Below are positions 1-8,567 of a stretch of DNA of 64,000 nucleotides, piece by piece; the stretch's first letter is position 1, and the number at the start of each line of letters is the position of its first letter. The DNA is taken from positions 58,873-122,872 of the forward strand of contig JAJPES010000041.1 of assembly GCA_021166725.1 (NCBI GenBank), in the 5' to 3' direction. The DNA comes from Burkholderiaceae bacterium (lineage in GTDB: Bacteria > Pseudomonadota > Gammaproteobacteria > Burkholderiales > Burkholderiaceae_E). The notes below the pieces were generated by a model. It searched no databases and was not told the DNA's origin. It saw only the letters and a list, made by a program, of their open reading frames with translations. The position numbers and the translations under genes were made by a program.

Positions 1-516
1 AGAGACGCGCTCGCCTTCGCGTTCGATCGTCGTCAGTCGCTCGAGCTCGAAGCCCGTGGGCCGGGCGAGCTGTTGCAGCAGCGCGTAGTCGCCGGCGCGG
101 CGGGCGCCGAAGCGGAAATCGTCGCCGATCAGCAGGTAGCGCGTCTGCACGCCGCCGACCAGGATCTGCTCGACGAATTGCTGCGGCGACAACGACGCCA
201 GCGACGCGTCGAAGCGCGCAATGCAGACGCGGTCCACGCCACAGGCGGCCAGTGCCGCGACCTTGTCTCGCAGCGTGCTGATGCGGGTGGGCGCAGTGGC
301 GTCGGGGTGGCCGGCGGCGATGGCGCGCGACGCGAAGTATTCGCGCGGGTGCGGCTCGAAGGTGAGCACGCAGACCGGCAGCCCGCGCGCGCGCGCCTTT
401 TCGCGCAGCGTCGCGATCACCGCCTGGTGACCCACGTGCATGCCGTCGAAGTTGCCGATGGTGAGCGCGCACGGGCGGCGCCTGTGGGGCGGCGGCTGGC
501 GGCGGAAGATTTCCAT
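1..516 (-). CDS. ribF: Bifunctional riboflavin kinase/FAD synthetase RibF (C-terminus beyond window)
   Basis: Makes FMN from riboflavin and FAD from FMN in the cytoplasm. The first 172 codons are visible; the rest, including the riboflavin kinase domain, lies outside the window. The N-terminus reads MEIFRRQPPPHRR, then TIGNFDGMHVGHQAV (about residues 19-33), the adenylyltransferase signature with its GH pair. FEPHPREYF and a later IGDDFRFG segment are also typical of the FAD synthetase half. The start is the ATG at 516, the only one placed correctly before the signature. It is divergent from purN across a 92-bp gap. The family call is secure; the missing half cannot be judged. Confidence 0.93.
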   Translation of the reverse strand, partial: MEIFRRQPPPHRRRPCALTIGNFDGMHVGHQAVIATLREKARARGLPVCVLTFEPHPREYFASRAIAAGHPDATAPTRISTLRDKVAALAACGVDRVCIARFDASLASLSPQQFVEQILVGGVQTRYLLIGDDFRFGARRAGDYALLQQLARPTGFELERLTTIEREGERVS

Positions 517-561
517 CGGGAGGGGCGGCTGCGGCTGGCTTGCTGCGCGGCAAAACCTTGA

Positions 562-567
562 ATTATA
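562..567 (-). promoter_or_regulatory. Putative -10 box for ribF
   Basis: A perfect TATAAT on the minus strand lies about 45 nt upstream of the ribF ATG, giving a leader of roughly 40 nt. No good -35 hexamer is seen at 16-18 bp spacing. Confidence 0.45.
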
Positions 568-608
568 AGGCGCGCCGGCCGCGTTTCCCACGATGATAAG
601 CTTGGCCG

Positions 609-1250
609 ATGAAGAGCATCGTCGTGCTGATCTCCGGGCGCGGCTCGAACATGACGGCGATCGCGCAGGCGCTGCGCGACGAGCGGTGGTCCGCGCGCAT
701 TGCCTGCGTGATCGCCGACCGTCCCGCCGCAGCCGGCCTCGATCGTGCAAGCGAGTACGGTGCAGCCACCGAAGTCGTCGACTTCCGCGCCTTCGACACG
801 CGCGCCGCGTTCGAGGATGCGCTGGCGAGCGCGATCGACCGGCATGCGCCCGATCTCGTCGTGCTGGCCGGTTTCATGCGGATCCTCGGCGACGGCTTCG
901 TCGAGCGCTATACGGACCGCATGCTGAACATCCATCCGTCGCTGCTGCCCGCGTTCCCGGGCTTGCACACGCATCGCCGCGCGCTCGAAGCCGGTGTCGC
1001 CGTGCACGGCGCAACCGTCCACCTGGTCGGGCGCGAGCTCGACATGGGTCCGATCGTCGCGCAGGCGGCACTTGCGGTGCGCCCCGACGACGACGAGGAG
1101 CGTCTTGCCTCGCGCGTGCTCGCGCTCGAGCACCGCCTGTATCCGATGGCCGTGCGCTGGTTCGTCGAGGGACGGTTGCTGCTGGAGGGCGAGCGCGTCG
1201 TGCTGCGCGAGCCGCGACCGGGCGAGACGCGCTGCCTCTGGGCAGGCTGA
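609..1250 (+). CDS. purN: Phosphoribosylglycinamide formyltransferase PurN
   Basis: Transfers a formyl group from 10-formyltetrahydrofolate to GAR in de novo purine synthesis. The 213 residues match the family length. Visible are the phosphate-binding loop SGRGSNM (residues 9-15) and the catalytic triad Asn107, His109 (in NIHPSLLPAFPG) and Asp145 (in GRELDMGP), at positions equivalent to the E. coli enzyme. The ATG start is 14 nt after a possible GATAAG -10 element. The TGA stop overlaps the ATG of the downstream methyltransferase (TGATG), so the two are probably translationally coupled. Identification is secure. Confidence 0.97.
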   Translation: MKSIVVLISGRGSNMTAIAQALRDERWSARIACVIADRPAAAGLDRASEYGAATEVVDFRAFDTRAAFEDALASAIDRHAPDLVVLAGFMRILGDGFVERYTDRMLNIHPSLLPAFPGLHTHRRALEAGVAVHGATVHLVGRELDMGPIVAQAALAVRPDDDEERLASRVLALEHRLYPMAVRWFVEGRLLLEGERVVLREPRPGETRCLWAG

Positions 1251-2596
1251 TGCGTTTCGGCGCGATGCGCCGGCAGGCGCTGGCGCAGGCGCTGCGCAGC
1301 GCCGATCGCCCCGCCGACGTGGCATTGCGCGCCTTCTTCCGCGCGCATCCCGCGCTCGGCCGGCGCGATCGGGCGCGCATCGCCGAGTCGGTATTCGACG
1401 TGCTGCGCCAGCGGCGCCTGTACGAGCGGATCGCGTTCGGTGCGGGAGATGGCGGCAGCAGCGGGGGCGGGAGCGGCGGCAGCAGCGGGAGCGGGAGTGG
1501 CGGCAGCAGCGGCGGTGACATCGGCAGCGGCGTCGTCGTCGACGCCGGCGCGCCGATCGGCCGGCTGCACGAGGACGCTTCGCTGGATGCTTTGCTCGAC
1601 CTCGCCGACGCGCGGCTGGAAGGCCGCCTCGAGCTCCCGCAGGGGCTGCCCTTCGAAGTCCGCTACAGCCTTCCGGACTGGCTCGCGCAGGCGCTGCTCG
1701 CGCAGTTCGGTGCGGGCCAGGCGCAGGCGCTGGCCGCCGCGCTGCTCGAGGCGGCGCCGCTCGATCTGCGCGCCAATGTCGCGAAGGTCGATCGAGCCAC
1801 CGTGCGGCGCGAGCTCGACGAGGCCGGCATCGAGACGAGCGAACTGCCGCACTCTCCGAACGCGCTGCGCGCGAGCGGCAAGCCCGCGCTCGAACGCACC
1901 GCCGGCTACCTCGCCGGGCGTTTCGAGGTGCAGGACGTCGGCAGCCAGTTGCTCGCGATGCTCGCCGCGCCGCGCCGCGGCCAGACGGTGATCGACCTGT
2001 GCGCCGGGGCCGGCGGCAAGACGCTCGCGATGGCCGCCGCGATGCGCTCGACCGGTCACATCTACGCGTGCGACGTCGCCGCCAAGCGGCTGCAGCGGAT
2101 GCGACAGAGACTGGCGCGCAGCGGCGCCGACAACGTGTTTCCGATCGTCATTGCCGGCGAGCACGACGCGCGACTGGACCGGTTGCAGGGCCGGGCCGAC
2201 GTCGTGCTGGTCGATGCTCCGTGCACCGGCACCGGAACCCTGCGCCGCGCACCCGACCTGAAATGGCGCATCGGTCCGTTCGAGCGCGACGGCTTCGTTG
2301 CCCAGCAGCGCGCGCTGCTCGATGCGGCGGCGGCGCTCGTGCGTCCCGGTGGACATCTCGTCTATGCGACCTGCAGCCTGCTCGCCGCCGAGAACGACGA
2401 ACAGCGCGACGCCTTCGAGTCGCGCCATGCAGGATGGGTGCGTTGCGATCCGCGCCCGGTGCTCGAAGGGCAGGGCGCGAAGCTGCACGCGCAGGCGAGT
2501 GCCGACGACACGCTGCGCCTGCTGCCGCATCGCGACGACTGCGACGGGTTCTTCGCCGTGCGCTGGCGCCGCAGCGAGGCTGCGGGCGAAGGTTAG
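1250..2596 (+). CDS. rsmB: RsmB/NOP2-family 16S rRNA (cytosine-C5) methyltransferase
   Basis: Predicted SAM-dependent m5C methyltransferase of 448 aa, probably acting on 16S rRNA C967. The C-terminal Rossmann domain shows the SAM motif DLCAGAGGKTL, the motif IV cysteine in VDAPCTGTGTLRR and the catalytic motif VI cysteine in YATCSLLAAEND. The N-terminal helical part is short and is followed at about residues 63-97 by a striking Gly/Ser-only linker encoded by imperfect GGCAGCAGCGGG-like repeats. The ATG overlaps the purN stop by one base. A next-to-purN position is common in Burkholderiales. RsmF-type specificity cannot be excluded from sequence alone. Confidence 0.88.
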   Translation: MRFGAMRRQALAQALRSADRPADVALRAFFRAHPALGRRDRARIAESVFDVLRQRRLYERIAFGAGDGGSSGGGSGGSSGSGSGGSSGGDIGSGVVVDAGAPIGRLHEDASLDALLDLADARLEGRLELPQGLPFEVRYSLPDWLAQALLAQFGAGQAQALAAALLEAAPLDLRANVAKVDRATVRRELDEAGIETSELPHSPNALRASGKPALERTAGYLAGRFEVQDVGSQLLAMLAAPRRGQTVIDLCAGAGGKTLAMAAAMRSTGHIYACDVAAKRLQRMRQRLARSGADNVFPIVIAGEHDARLDRLQGRADVVLVDAPCTGTGTLRRAPDLKWRIGPFERDGFVAQQRALLDAAAALVRPGGHLVYATCSLLAAENDEQRDAFESRHAGWVRCDPRPVLEGQGAKLHAQASADDTLRLLPHRDDCDGFFAVRWRRSEAAGEG

Positions 2597-2599
2597 AAT
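2594..2599 (+). promoter_or_regulatory. Putative -10 box for panB
   Basis: TAGAAT overlaps the TAG stop of the upstream methyltransferase and lies 29 nt before the panB ATG. No clear -35. It could give panB a promoter separate from the purN operon. Confidence 0.35.
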
Positions 2600-2628
2600 C
2601 GGCCGAACATCACGATGCGAGCCGACGC

Positions 2629-3465
2629 ATGAGTTCCCAAACGGCGCCTTCGGCGCCCGCCGACGCCGGGCGCAGCCCGATCACGCAGCCTCGACTCGCC
2701 GAGATGCGGGCGCGCGGCGAGCCGATCGCGATGCTCACCTGCTACGACGCGAGCTTCGCGGCGCTGCTCGACTCGGTCGGCATCGATAGCCTGCTCGTCG
2801 GTGATTCGCTGGGCATGGTCGTGCAAGGTCATTCGTCCACGCTGCCGGTGACGCTCGACGAAGTCGCCTATCACGTTCGCTGCGTCGCGCGCGCCAACCG
2901 CTATGCATGGCTCGTTGCCGACATGCCGTTCGGCAGCTACCAGGCGGGCGCCGAATCGGCACTGGCCAACGCCGTCACGTTGATGCGCGCCGGTGCGCAG
3001 ATGGTCAAGATCGAAGGCGGCGCGTGGCTTGCGCCGACGGTGGAACTGTTCGCCCGCACCGGCATCCCGGTGTGCGCGCATCTCGGGCTGACGCCGCAGT
3101 CGGTGCACGTGCTCGGCGGCTACCGCGTGCAGGCACGCGATGCGCAGGCGGCCGATCGACTCGTCGCCGACGCGCTCGCGCTCGAGCAGGCGGGTGCCAC
3201 GATGCTCGTGCTCGAAATGGTCCCCGCGGCACTCGCCGAAACGCTCACGCAGCGCCTGTCGATACCCACGATCGGCATCGGAGCAGGCGCCGGCTGCTCG
3301 GGCCAGGTGCTCGTGCTGCACGACATGCTCGACGTATACCCCGGTCGGCGGCCGCGCTTCGTGCGCAACTTCATGGCCGGCGCATCGAGCGTGCGCGAGG
3401 CCGTCGAACGCTATCGCGACGCGGTGAAGGCGCGCGCGTTTCCCGCGGCCGAGCACGCGTTCTAG
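2629..3465 (+). CDS. panB: 3-methyl-2-oxobutanoate hydroxymethyltransferase PanB
   Basis: First committed enzyme of pantothenate (CoA) synthesis; adds a hydroxymethyl group from methylene-THF to ketoisovalerate to give ketopantoate. The 278 residues fit the family. Visible motifs are LTCYDASFAALLD (36-48), the substrate/Mg region LLVGDSLGM (55-63), DMPFGSY (98-104), VKIEGG (126-131), and the catalytic Glu196 in LVLEMVP. The ATG start puts a short variable tail before the conserved ITQPRL. It lies 32 bp after the methyltransferase gene and 16 bp before the SDR. Identification is secure. Confidence 0.96.
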   Translation: MSSQTAPSAPADAGRSPITQPRLAEMRARGEPIAMLTCYDASFAALLDSVGIDSLLVGDSLGMVVQGHSSTLPVTLDEVAYHVRCVARANRYAWLVADMPFGSYQAGAESALANAVTLMRAGAQMVKIEGGAWLAPTVELFARTGIPVCAHLGLTPQSVHVLGGYRVQARDAQAADRLVADALALEQAGATMLVLEMVPAALAETLTQRLSIPTIGIGAGAGCSGQVLVLHDMLDVYPGRRPRFVRNFMAGASSVREAVERYRDAVKARAFPAAEHAF

Positions 3466-3481
3466 AAGGACGGACGGCGCC

Positions 3482-4288
3482 GTGGCCCAGGACGCGTCCG
3501 AGAAGACGGGAGCAGCGGACGAGCGTCGCGTGCGCGAGATCGCGATCGTCACCGGCGCCTCGCGCGGCCTGGGCGCTGCGATCGCCGAACGCCTGCTCGC
3601 CCCGCATCGGCGCCTCGTCTGCGTCGCACGCTCGGGCAACGATGCGCTGGCGGCACGCGCGCAGGCTTCGGGCGCGCCGCTCGACTACCTCCGGCACGAC
3701 CTGTCCGATGCGCAGGACACCGATCGTCTCGCCGATGCGCTCTCGGCATTGTTGCGCGCGCATCGTGATGCGAGACGCTTCGTTCTGGTGAACAACGCCG
3801 GCATCGTCGAGCCGATCGGTCGGATCGAAGCGCTGCGCAGCGAAGGGATCGCCGCGGCGTTGCAGGTCAACCTCGCGTCGCTGATGCGGCTCACGGCCGC
3901 CTTTCTCGATGCCACCGACGGCGCGAGCGGCGAGCGGCGCATCCTCGGCATTTCGTCGGGCGCGGCGCGACACCCGATCGCCGGCTGGGCGCCCTATTGC
4001 GCGACCAAGGCGGCCGTCGACATGTTCACGCGCTGCATCGTCGACGAGCAGTCCCGGCGGGCGAATCCGGCGCGTGCGTGCGCGCTCGCGCCCGGCGTGC
4101 TCGATACGGACATGCAGTCGACGATCCGATCGGCCGATTTCCCGTCGATCGATCGGTTCCGCGAGCTGAAGACGCAGGGCGGGCTGATCTCGCCGGAGCA
4201 AGCGGCCGCGCGGATCGTCGCCTATCTCGAGCGCGACGACTTCGGTTCGCGACCGGTCGACGACCTGCGCGAGCACGCGGGGAGGTGA
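3482..4288 (+). CDS. Short-chain dehydrogenase/reductase, benzil/sepiapterin reductase-like
   Basis: NAD(P)-dependent SDR of 268 aa. It shows the nucleotide-binding TGASRGLG (residues 20-27), NNAG (about 101-104), a catalytic Ser in the GISSGAAR strand and YCATK (Tyr-X3-Lys). APGVLDTDMQ after the active site resembles YueD-type benzil reductases and sepiapterin reductase-like SDRs. GTG start with an AAGGA ribosome site about 12 nt upstream; an ATG alternative is not available near the N-terminus. It follows panB by 16 bp and is probably co-transcribed. The substrate is unknown and panB proximity does not prove a pantothenate role. Confidence 0.85.
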   Translation: MAQDASEKTGAADERRVREIAIVTGASRGLGAAIAERLLAPHRRLVCVARSGNDALAARAQASGAPLDYLRHDLSDAQDTDRLADALSALLRAHRDARRFVLVNNAGIVEPIGRIEALRSEGIAAALQVNLASLMRLTAAFLDATDGASGERRILGISSGAARHPIAGWAPYCATKAAVDMFTRCIVDEQSRRANPARACALAPGVLDTDMQSTIRSADFPSIDRFRELKTQGGLISPEQAAARIVAYLERDDFGSRPVDDLREHAGR

Positions 4289-4401
4289 GCGTGCCGGGGC
4301 GTCGCCGCAGGCGGCGACTCGCTGGCGTGCGATCGTCGAAAGTTCACTGCGGGCCGTCGGCGCCGCGACACGCGAAGTCGGGTCCACCGCCTTCGTCGCG
4401 C

Positions 4402-4429
4402 AAAAGAAAACGGCGCGGTAAGGCGCCGT
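4402..4429 (-). terminator. Intrinsic terminator of rpmB-rpmG
   Basis: On the minus strand a 7-bp stem ACGGCGC/GCGCCGT with a 6-nt loop is followed by a T-rich tract (TTTTCTTTT). It lies 47 nt after the rpmG stop. Confidence 0.85.
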
Positions 4430-4475
4430 CCTTCGAGTACGGGGGCGCGCAGTGCGCGCCGAACGGCCGTGCCCG

Positions 4476-4631
4476 TTACTTGATCTTCGTTTCCTTGTAG
4501 GCCACGTGCTTGCGAGCGACGGGATCGAACTTCTTGATCTCCATCTTCTCGGGCATGTTCCGCTTGTTCTTCGTGGTCGTGTAGAAGTGGCCGGTGCCGG
4601 CCGTCGACTCGAGCTTGATCTTGTCACGCAT
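4476..4631 (-). CDS. rpmG: 50S ribosomal protein L33
   Basis: Ribosomal protein L33 of the large subunit. A 51-residue lysine-rich product starts [20 protein letters not shown], continues [18 protein letters not shown] and ends YKETKIK, the normal proteobacterial form without zinc cysteines. It lies 71 bp downstream of rpmB on the same strand and is followed by an intrinsic terminator, giving the usual rpmB-rpmG operon. Confidence 0.96.
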   Translation of the reverse strand: MRDKIKLESTAGTGHFYTTTKNKRNMPEKMEIKKFDPVARKHVAYKETKIK

Positions 4632-4702
4632 CGGGAGATCCTCCGATTCGGTGTGTTCAGTGGGTCAGGCTTCGCCCGCGGGCTACGCGTGGCCGGGTGG
4701 CT

Positions 4703-4936
4703 TCAGGCCTCGCCGCGTGCGCGCAGATCGGCCAGCACCACGTCGATGCCTTTCTTGTCGATCAGCCGCAGCGCGGCGTTGCTCACGCGCAGGCGGATCC
4801 AGCGATTCTCGCTCTCGATCCAGAAGCGGCGGCTCTGAAGGTTCGGCAGGAAGCGGCGCTTCGTCTTGTTGTTCGCGTGCGAAACGTTGTTGCCGACCAT
4901 CGGCGCCTTGCCGGTGACTTGACAGACTCGGGACAT
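4703..4936 (-). CDS. rpmB: 50S ribosomal protein L28
   Basis: Ribosomal protein L28, 77 aa. It starts [20 protein letters not shown] and contains [13 protein letters not shown] and [17 protein letters not shown], all hallmarks of the family. First gene of the rpmB-rpmG operon, with an extended -10 promoter about 30 nt upstream. Identification is secure. Confidence 0.97.
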   Translation of the reverse strand: MSRVCQVTGKAPMVGNNVSHANNKTKRRFLPNLQSRRFWIESENRWIRLRVSNAALRLIDKKGIDVVLADLRARGEA

Positions 4937-4967
4937 GACGTGTGTCCGGTGTGAAGCAAAGCCGGTA

Positions 4968-4976
4968 ATTATAGCA
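4968..4976 (-). promoter_or_regulatory. Extended -10 promoter of rpmB-rpmG
   Basis: The minus strand reads TGC-TATAAT, an extended -10 with a perfect hexamer, giving a leader of roughly 25 nt before the rpmB ATG. No good -35 is seen, as expected for extended -10 promoters. A purine-rich repeat starts immediately upstream. Confidence 0.65.
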
Positions 4977-4978
4977 GC

Positions 4979-5022
4979 AAGGGAGACAGGAGAGGGGGAG
5001 GGAGAAGGGGGAAGGGAAAAAG
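4979..5022 (+). repeat. Solo purine-rich (GGGGGAAG)-type tract, copy 1
   Basis: A tract of about 44 nt, almost all G and A, containing GGGAGAAGGGGGAAGGG and ending AAAGCCTCGG. The same core and the same AAAGCCTCG flank recur, reversed, at 16.9 kb. No pyrimidine partner is found nearby, so it is a solo arm. Confidence 0.75.
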
Positions 5023-5404
5023 CCTCGGCTGTCCCGCGTCGCGTGCCCTAGCTGCCGGCGAGCGACGGCAAAGCAGCCAGGAATGTGCGTCTTACGCGCG
5101 TTCCGGCACGCCGCTATCCCTACGCCGAGGTTCGCGCGCCGTAGTGCCGCAAATTGCAGCGTTTCCTGTTGGGCAACTGATTGCCCGGGCGAAAACGCTG
5201 TACTTCGCAGCCGAAGTGCCGACCAGCGGCGCCGAGGCGGTGAGAACAGGCAGGCGCACGGATAGGCAGACCGGCGCGCCGAACACGACTCGCCCACGGT
5301 CGGCGTTCGCATGAGGCGCGCCGGCAGGTCGACCAGGGAGCGAAGCGTGCGAGACGGTTTCCTTTGTATGCTGACCCGGGCCAGCACGGTAATTGCGATC
5401 ACCG
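5023..5404. other. Gene-free intergenic region with stable hairpins
   Basis: No convincing coding frame was found in these 382 bp between the rpmB promoter and radC. It contains a two-part hairpin at 5157-5200 (outer stem CAGCGTTT/AAACGCTG, inner stem GGGCAA/TTGCCC, loop CTGA). A second hairpin lies at 5202-5217 (ACTTCG/CGAAGT). It could encode a small RNA or carry radC 3' structure; no terminator T-tract is visible. Confidence 0.4.
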
Positions 5405-6079
5405 TCAAAGTATTCCCGCCTCCGCAAAAGAGAAGCACCGCTCCGCCCCGACGATCAGGTGGTCGAGCACCGGGATGTCGAGCTGCCCGAGCGCCGACTT
5501 CAGCGACGCCGTGAGCAGCCGGTCGGCGGCGCTCGGTTCAGCCACGCCCGAGGGGTGGTTGTGCGCGACGATGACGCCGGCGCTGTTCAGTTCGAGTGCG
5601 CGGCGCAGCACCTCGCGCGGATACACGGACGTCTGCGTCAGCGTGCCGCGAAAGAGCTCCTCGGCGGCGATCAGCCGGTTCTGGCTGTCGAGGAACAGCC
5701 CGGCGAACACCTCCACTTCCCGGTCGCGCAGCCAGGCCGACAGGAACGCGCGCACCGAACCGGGGGAGGCGAGGGCGTCTCGCTCACGCAGCACGGCGCG
5801 CAGGTTGCGCCGGCCCAGTTCGAGGGCTGCCTGCAGCATCGCCCAGCTGGCTGGGCCCAACCCCGACTCGTTCATCGCGACGCTGCCCGGTGCCGCCAGC
5901 AGTGGACGCAGTCCGCCGAAGCGGGCCAGCAGTTCGGCGCTGCATTCGACTGCGCTGCGGCCACGCCGACCGCTGCGCAACAGCACCGCCAGCAGTTCGG
6001 CGTCGGAGAGTTGTGCCGCGCCGCCGGCGAGCAACCGCTCGCGCGGTCGGTGCTCGGGCGGCCAATCGGTAATCGCCAC
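5405..6079 (-). CDS. radC: RadC-family JAMM/MPN protein
   Basis: RadC (DUF2466) family, 224 aa. The N-terminal helix-hairpin-helix region (ERLLAGGAAQLSDAELLAVLLRSG) is followed by the JAMM metal motif AHNHPSG ... SAADR (H-x-H-x7-S-x2-D). Despite its name, a DNA-repair role is not established. The start is GTG at 6079, preceded by a strong GAGGAAG site; no in-frame ATG lies between it and the HhH region. It is divergent from fkpB with only about 25 bp between start codons, so the promoters overlap the opposite gene or its leader. Confidence 0.92.
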   Translation of the reverse strand: MAITDWPPEHRPRERLLAGGAAQLSDAELLAVLLRSGRRGRSAVECSAELLARFGGLRPLLAAPGSVAMNESGLGPASWAMLQAALELGRRNLRAVLRERDALASPGSVRAFLSAWLRDREVEVFAGLFLDSQNRLIAAEELFRGTLTQTSVYPREVLRRALELNSAGVIVAHNHPSGVAEPSAADRLLTASLKSALGQLDIPVLDHLIVGAERCFSFAEAGIL

Positions 6080-6090
6080 GTGCCTTCCTC

Positions 6091-6096
6091 TAGAAT
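6091..6096 (+). promoter_or_regulatory. Putative -10 box for fkpB (leaderless configuration)
   Basis: TAGAAT ends 7 nt before the ATG at 6104, which would place transcription start at or next to the start codon. No clear -35 hexamer. Confidence 0.4.
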
Positions 6097-6103
6097 GGAG
6101 TCG

Positions 6104-6571
6104 ATGAGTTCCGCGAGCCCTGCACATGGGCCGGCCGTGAAGGCCGGCTCGCATCTGACGTTGCATTACCGGGTCAGTCTGGCCGACGCCGGCGGCGACG
6201 TCATTAACACCTTCGGTGATCGACCAGCCACCTTTCAGGTCGGTGTCGGTCAGATGGCCGAGGCGCTCGAACGATGCCTGATCGGCCTGGTCGAGGGCGA
6301 GCGTCGTGCCTTCGAACTGTCGCCCGGCGAAGCCTTCGGCGAGCGCAACCCCGATCTCGTGCAGAAGCTCGCGCGCGAGAGCTTCGACGCCAATGTCGAC
6401 GGCGCCGACGAATATCGTGCGGGCGACGTCATCGACATCGCCGGCCCCGACGGCGGGCGCGTTGCCGGCGTGCTCAAGGAGCTCACCGAGCGCTACGCGC
6501 TGTTCGACTTCAACCATCCGCTGGCCGGGCACCGCCTGCGCTTCGAAGTCCACATCCTGGGAGTTCTCTGA
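6104..6571 (+). CDS. fkpB: FKBP-type peptidyl-prolyl isomerase SlpA/FkpB
   Basis: Small cytoplasmic FKBP-type prolyl isomerase/chaperone of the SlpA class, 155 aa. It shows [20 protein letters not shown], the FKBP core [40 protein letters not shown], and the inserted-flap C-terminus [16 protein letters not shown] typical of SlpA. The ATG at 6104 was chosen because a TAGAAT -10 box lies 7 nt upstream and a GGAG overlaps; an in-frame ATG at 6095 would add three residues. The stop overlaps the ispH ATG (TGATG); fkpB-ispH linkage is widespread. Confidence 0.92.
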   Translation: MSSASPAHGPAVKAGSHLTLHYRVSLADAGGDVINTFGDRPATFQVGVGQMAEALERCLIGLVEGERRAFELSPGEAFGERNPDLVQKLARESFDANVDGADEYRAGDVIDIAGPDGGRVAGVLKELTERYALFDFNHPLAGHRLRFEVHILGVL

Positions 6572-7526
6572 TGAGCGACGAGCGAACGGCGCCGATGCAG
6601 GCGATCCTCGCGCAGCCGCGCGGGTTCTGTGCGGGCGTCGATCGCGCGATCGAGATCGTCGAGCGCGCGCTCGAGCGCTTCGGCCCGCCGGTGTACGTGC
6701 GCCACGAGATCGTGCACAACGACCACGTAGTCGGCAGGCTGCGCGAGATGGGCGCGATCTTCATCGAGGACGTGGATGCCGTGCCGGACGGCGCGGTGCT
6801 GATCTTCTCGGCGCACGGCGTCTCGCGCGCGGTACGTCACCAGGCCGACGGGCGCGAGCTGCGCGTGTTCGACGCCACCTGCCCGCTCGTCACGAAGGTG
6901 CATATCGAGGTCGCTCGCATGCGCCGCGAAGGCCACGAGGTGATCATGATCGGTCACGCCGGGCACCCCGAAGTCGAAGGTACGATGGGCCAGGCCGACG
7001 ACGGCATCCATCTCGTCGAATCGGTAGCGGACGTCGCGCGGCTGCAGGTGGCCGACCCCGAGCGCGTGGGCTGCGTAACGCAGACGACGCTGTCGGTGGA
7101 CGACGCGCGCGAAATCGTAGAGGCGCTGAAGAAGCGCTTCCCGTCGATCGTCGAGCCGCACAAGCAGGACATCTGCTACGCGACGCAGAACCGCCAGGAC
7201 GCGGTGAAGCTGATGGCGCCGCAGTGCGATCTCGTTCTCGTCATCGGCTCGCCCACCAGCTCGAACAGCAACCGGCTGCGCGAGGTGGCGCAGAAGATGG
7301 GCTGCGACGCGCGGCTGATCGGTTCGGCCGACGAACTCGATCCTGCCTGGCTCGACGGCAAGCGGCGCATCGGCGTCACGGCCGGCGCTTCGGCGCCCGA
7401 GGTACTGGTCGCCGAGCTGCTGGACCGGCTCGGCGAGCTGGGTGTGTCCGCGGTGCGCCGGCTCGAAGGCGGCGTGAACGAATCGATCACGTTCGGGCTG
7501 CCCAAGGGGTTGTTGGCCCCCGACGA

Positions 7527-7530
<4 letters not shown>
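6571..7530 (+). CDS. ispH: 4-hydroxy-3-methylbut-2-enyl diphosphate reductase IspH
   Basis: Last step of the MEP isoprenoid pathway; a [4Fe-4S] enzyme reducing HMBPP to IPP and DMAPP. The 319 residues have the three cluster cysteines at Cys20 (PRGFCAGV), Cys104 (DATCPLV) and Cys202 ([10 protein letters not shown]). Active-site motifs [28 protein letters not shown] and [11 protein letters not shown] are also present. The start overlaps the fkpB stop by one base and the stop overlaps the GTG of the ABC ATPase by four. Identification is secure. Confidence 0.98.
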
Positions 7531-8536
<1,006 letters not shown>

Positions 8537-8540
<4 letters not shown>

Positions 8541-8567
8541 ATCCTCGGTTGAATCCTCGGTTGAATC
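8537..8567 (+). repeat. 12-bp tandem repeat at the ATPase/permease stop-start junction
   Basis: The unit TTGAATCCTCGG occurs twice and is followed by a partial TTGAATC. The first copy holds the overlapping TGA stop of the ATPase and the TTG start of the permease. Later copies add in-frame TTG codons, encoding [10 protein letters not shown]. Confidence 0.85.

Noticed and set aside
593..1249. Long open frame upstream of the RsmB start overlapping purN (and similar 600-1000-codon frames in GC-rich genes).
   Set aside because: The conserved protein begins at 1250; the upstream part is an Arg/Ala-rich shadow frame of purN with no family motif.
908..2530. 540-codon minus-strand frame opposite purN-rsmB.
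   Set aside because: Codon composition and lack of motifs show it is an antisense shadow of real genes.
4300..4320. Terminator hairpin after the SDR gene (GTCGCCGC/GCGGCGAC).
   Set aside because: Loop of two nucleotides and no T-tract; too weak to call in such GC-rich sequence.
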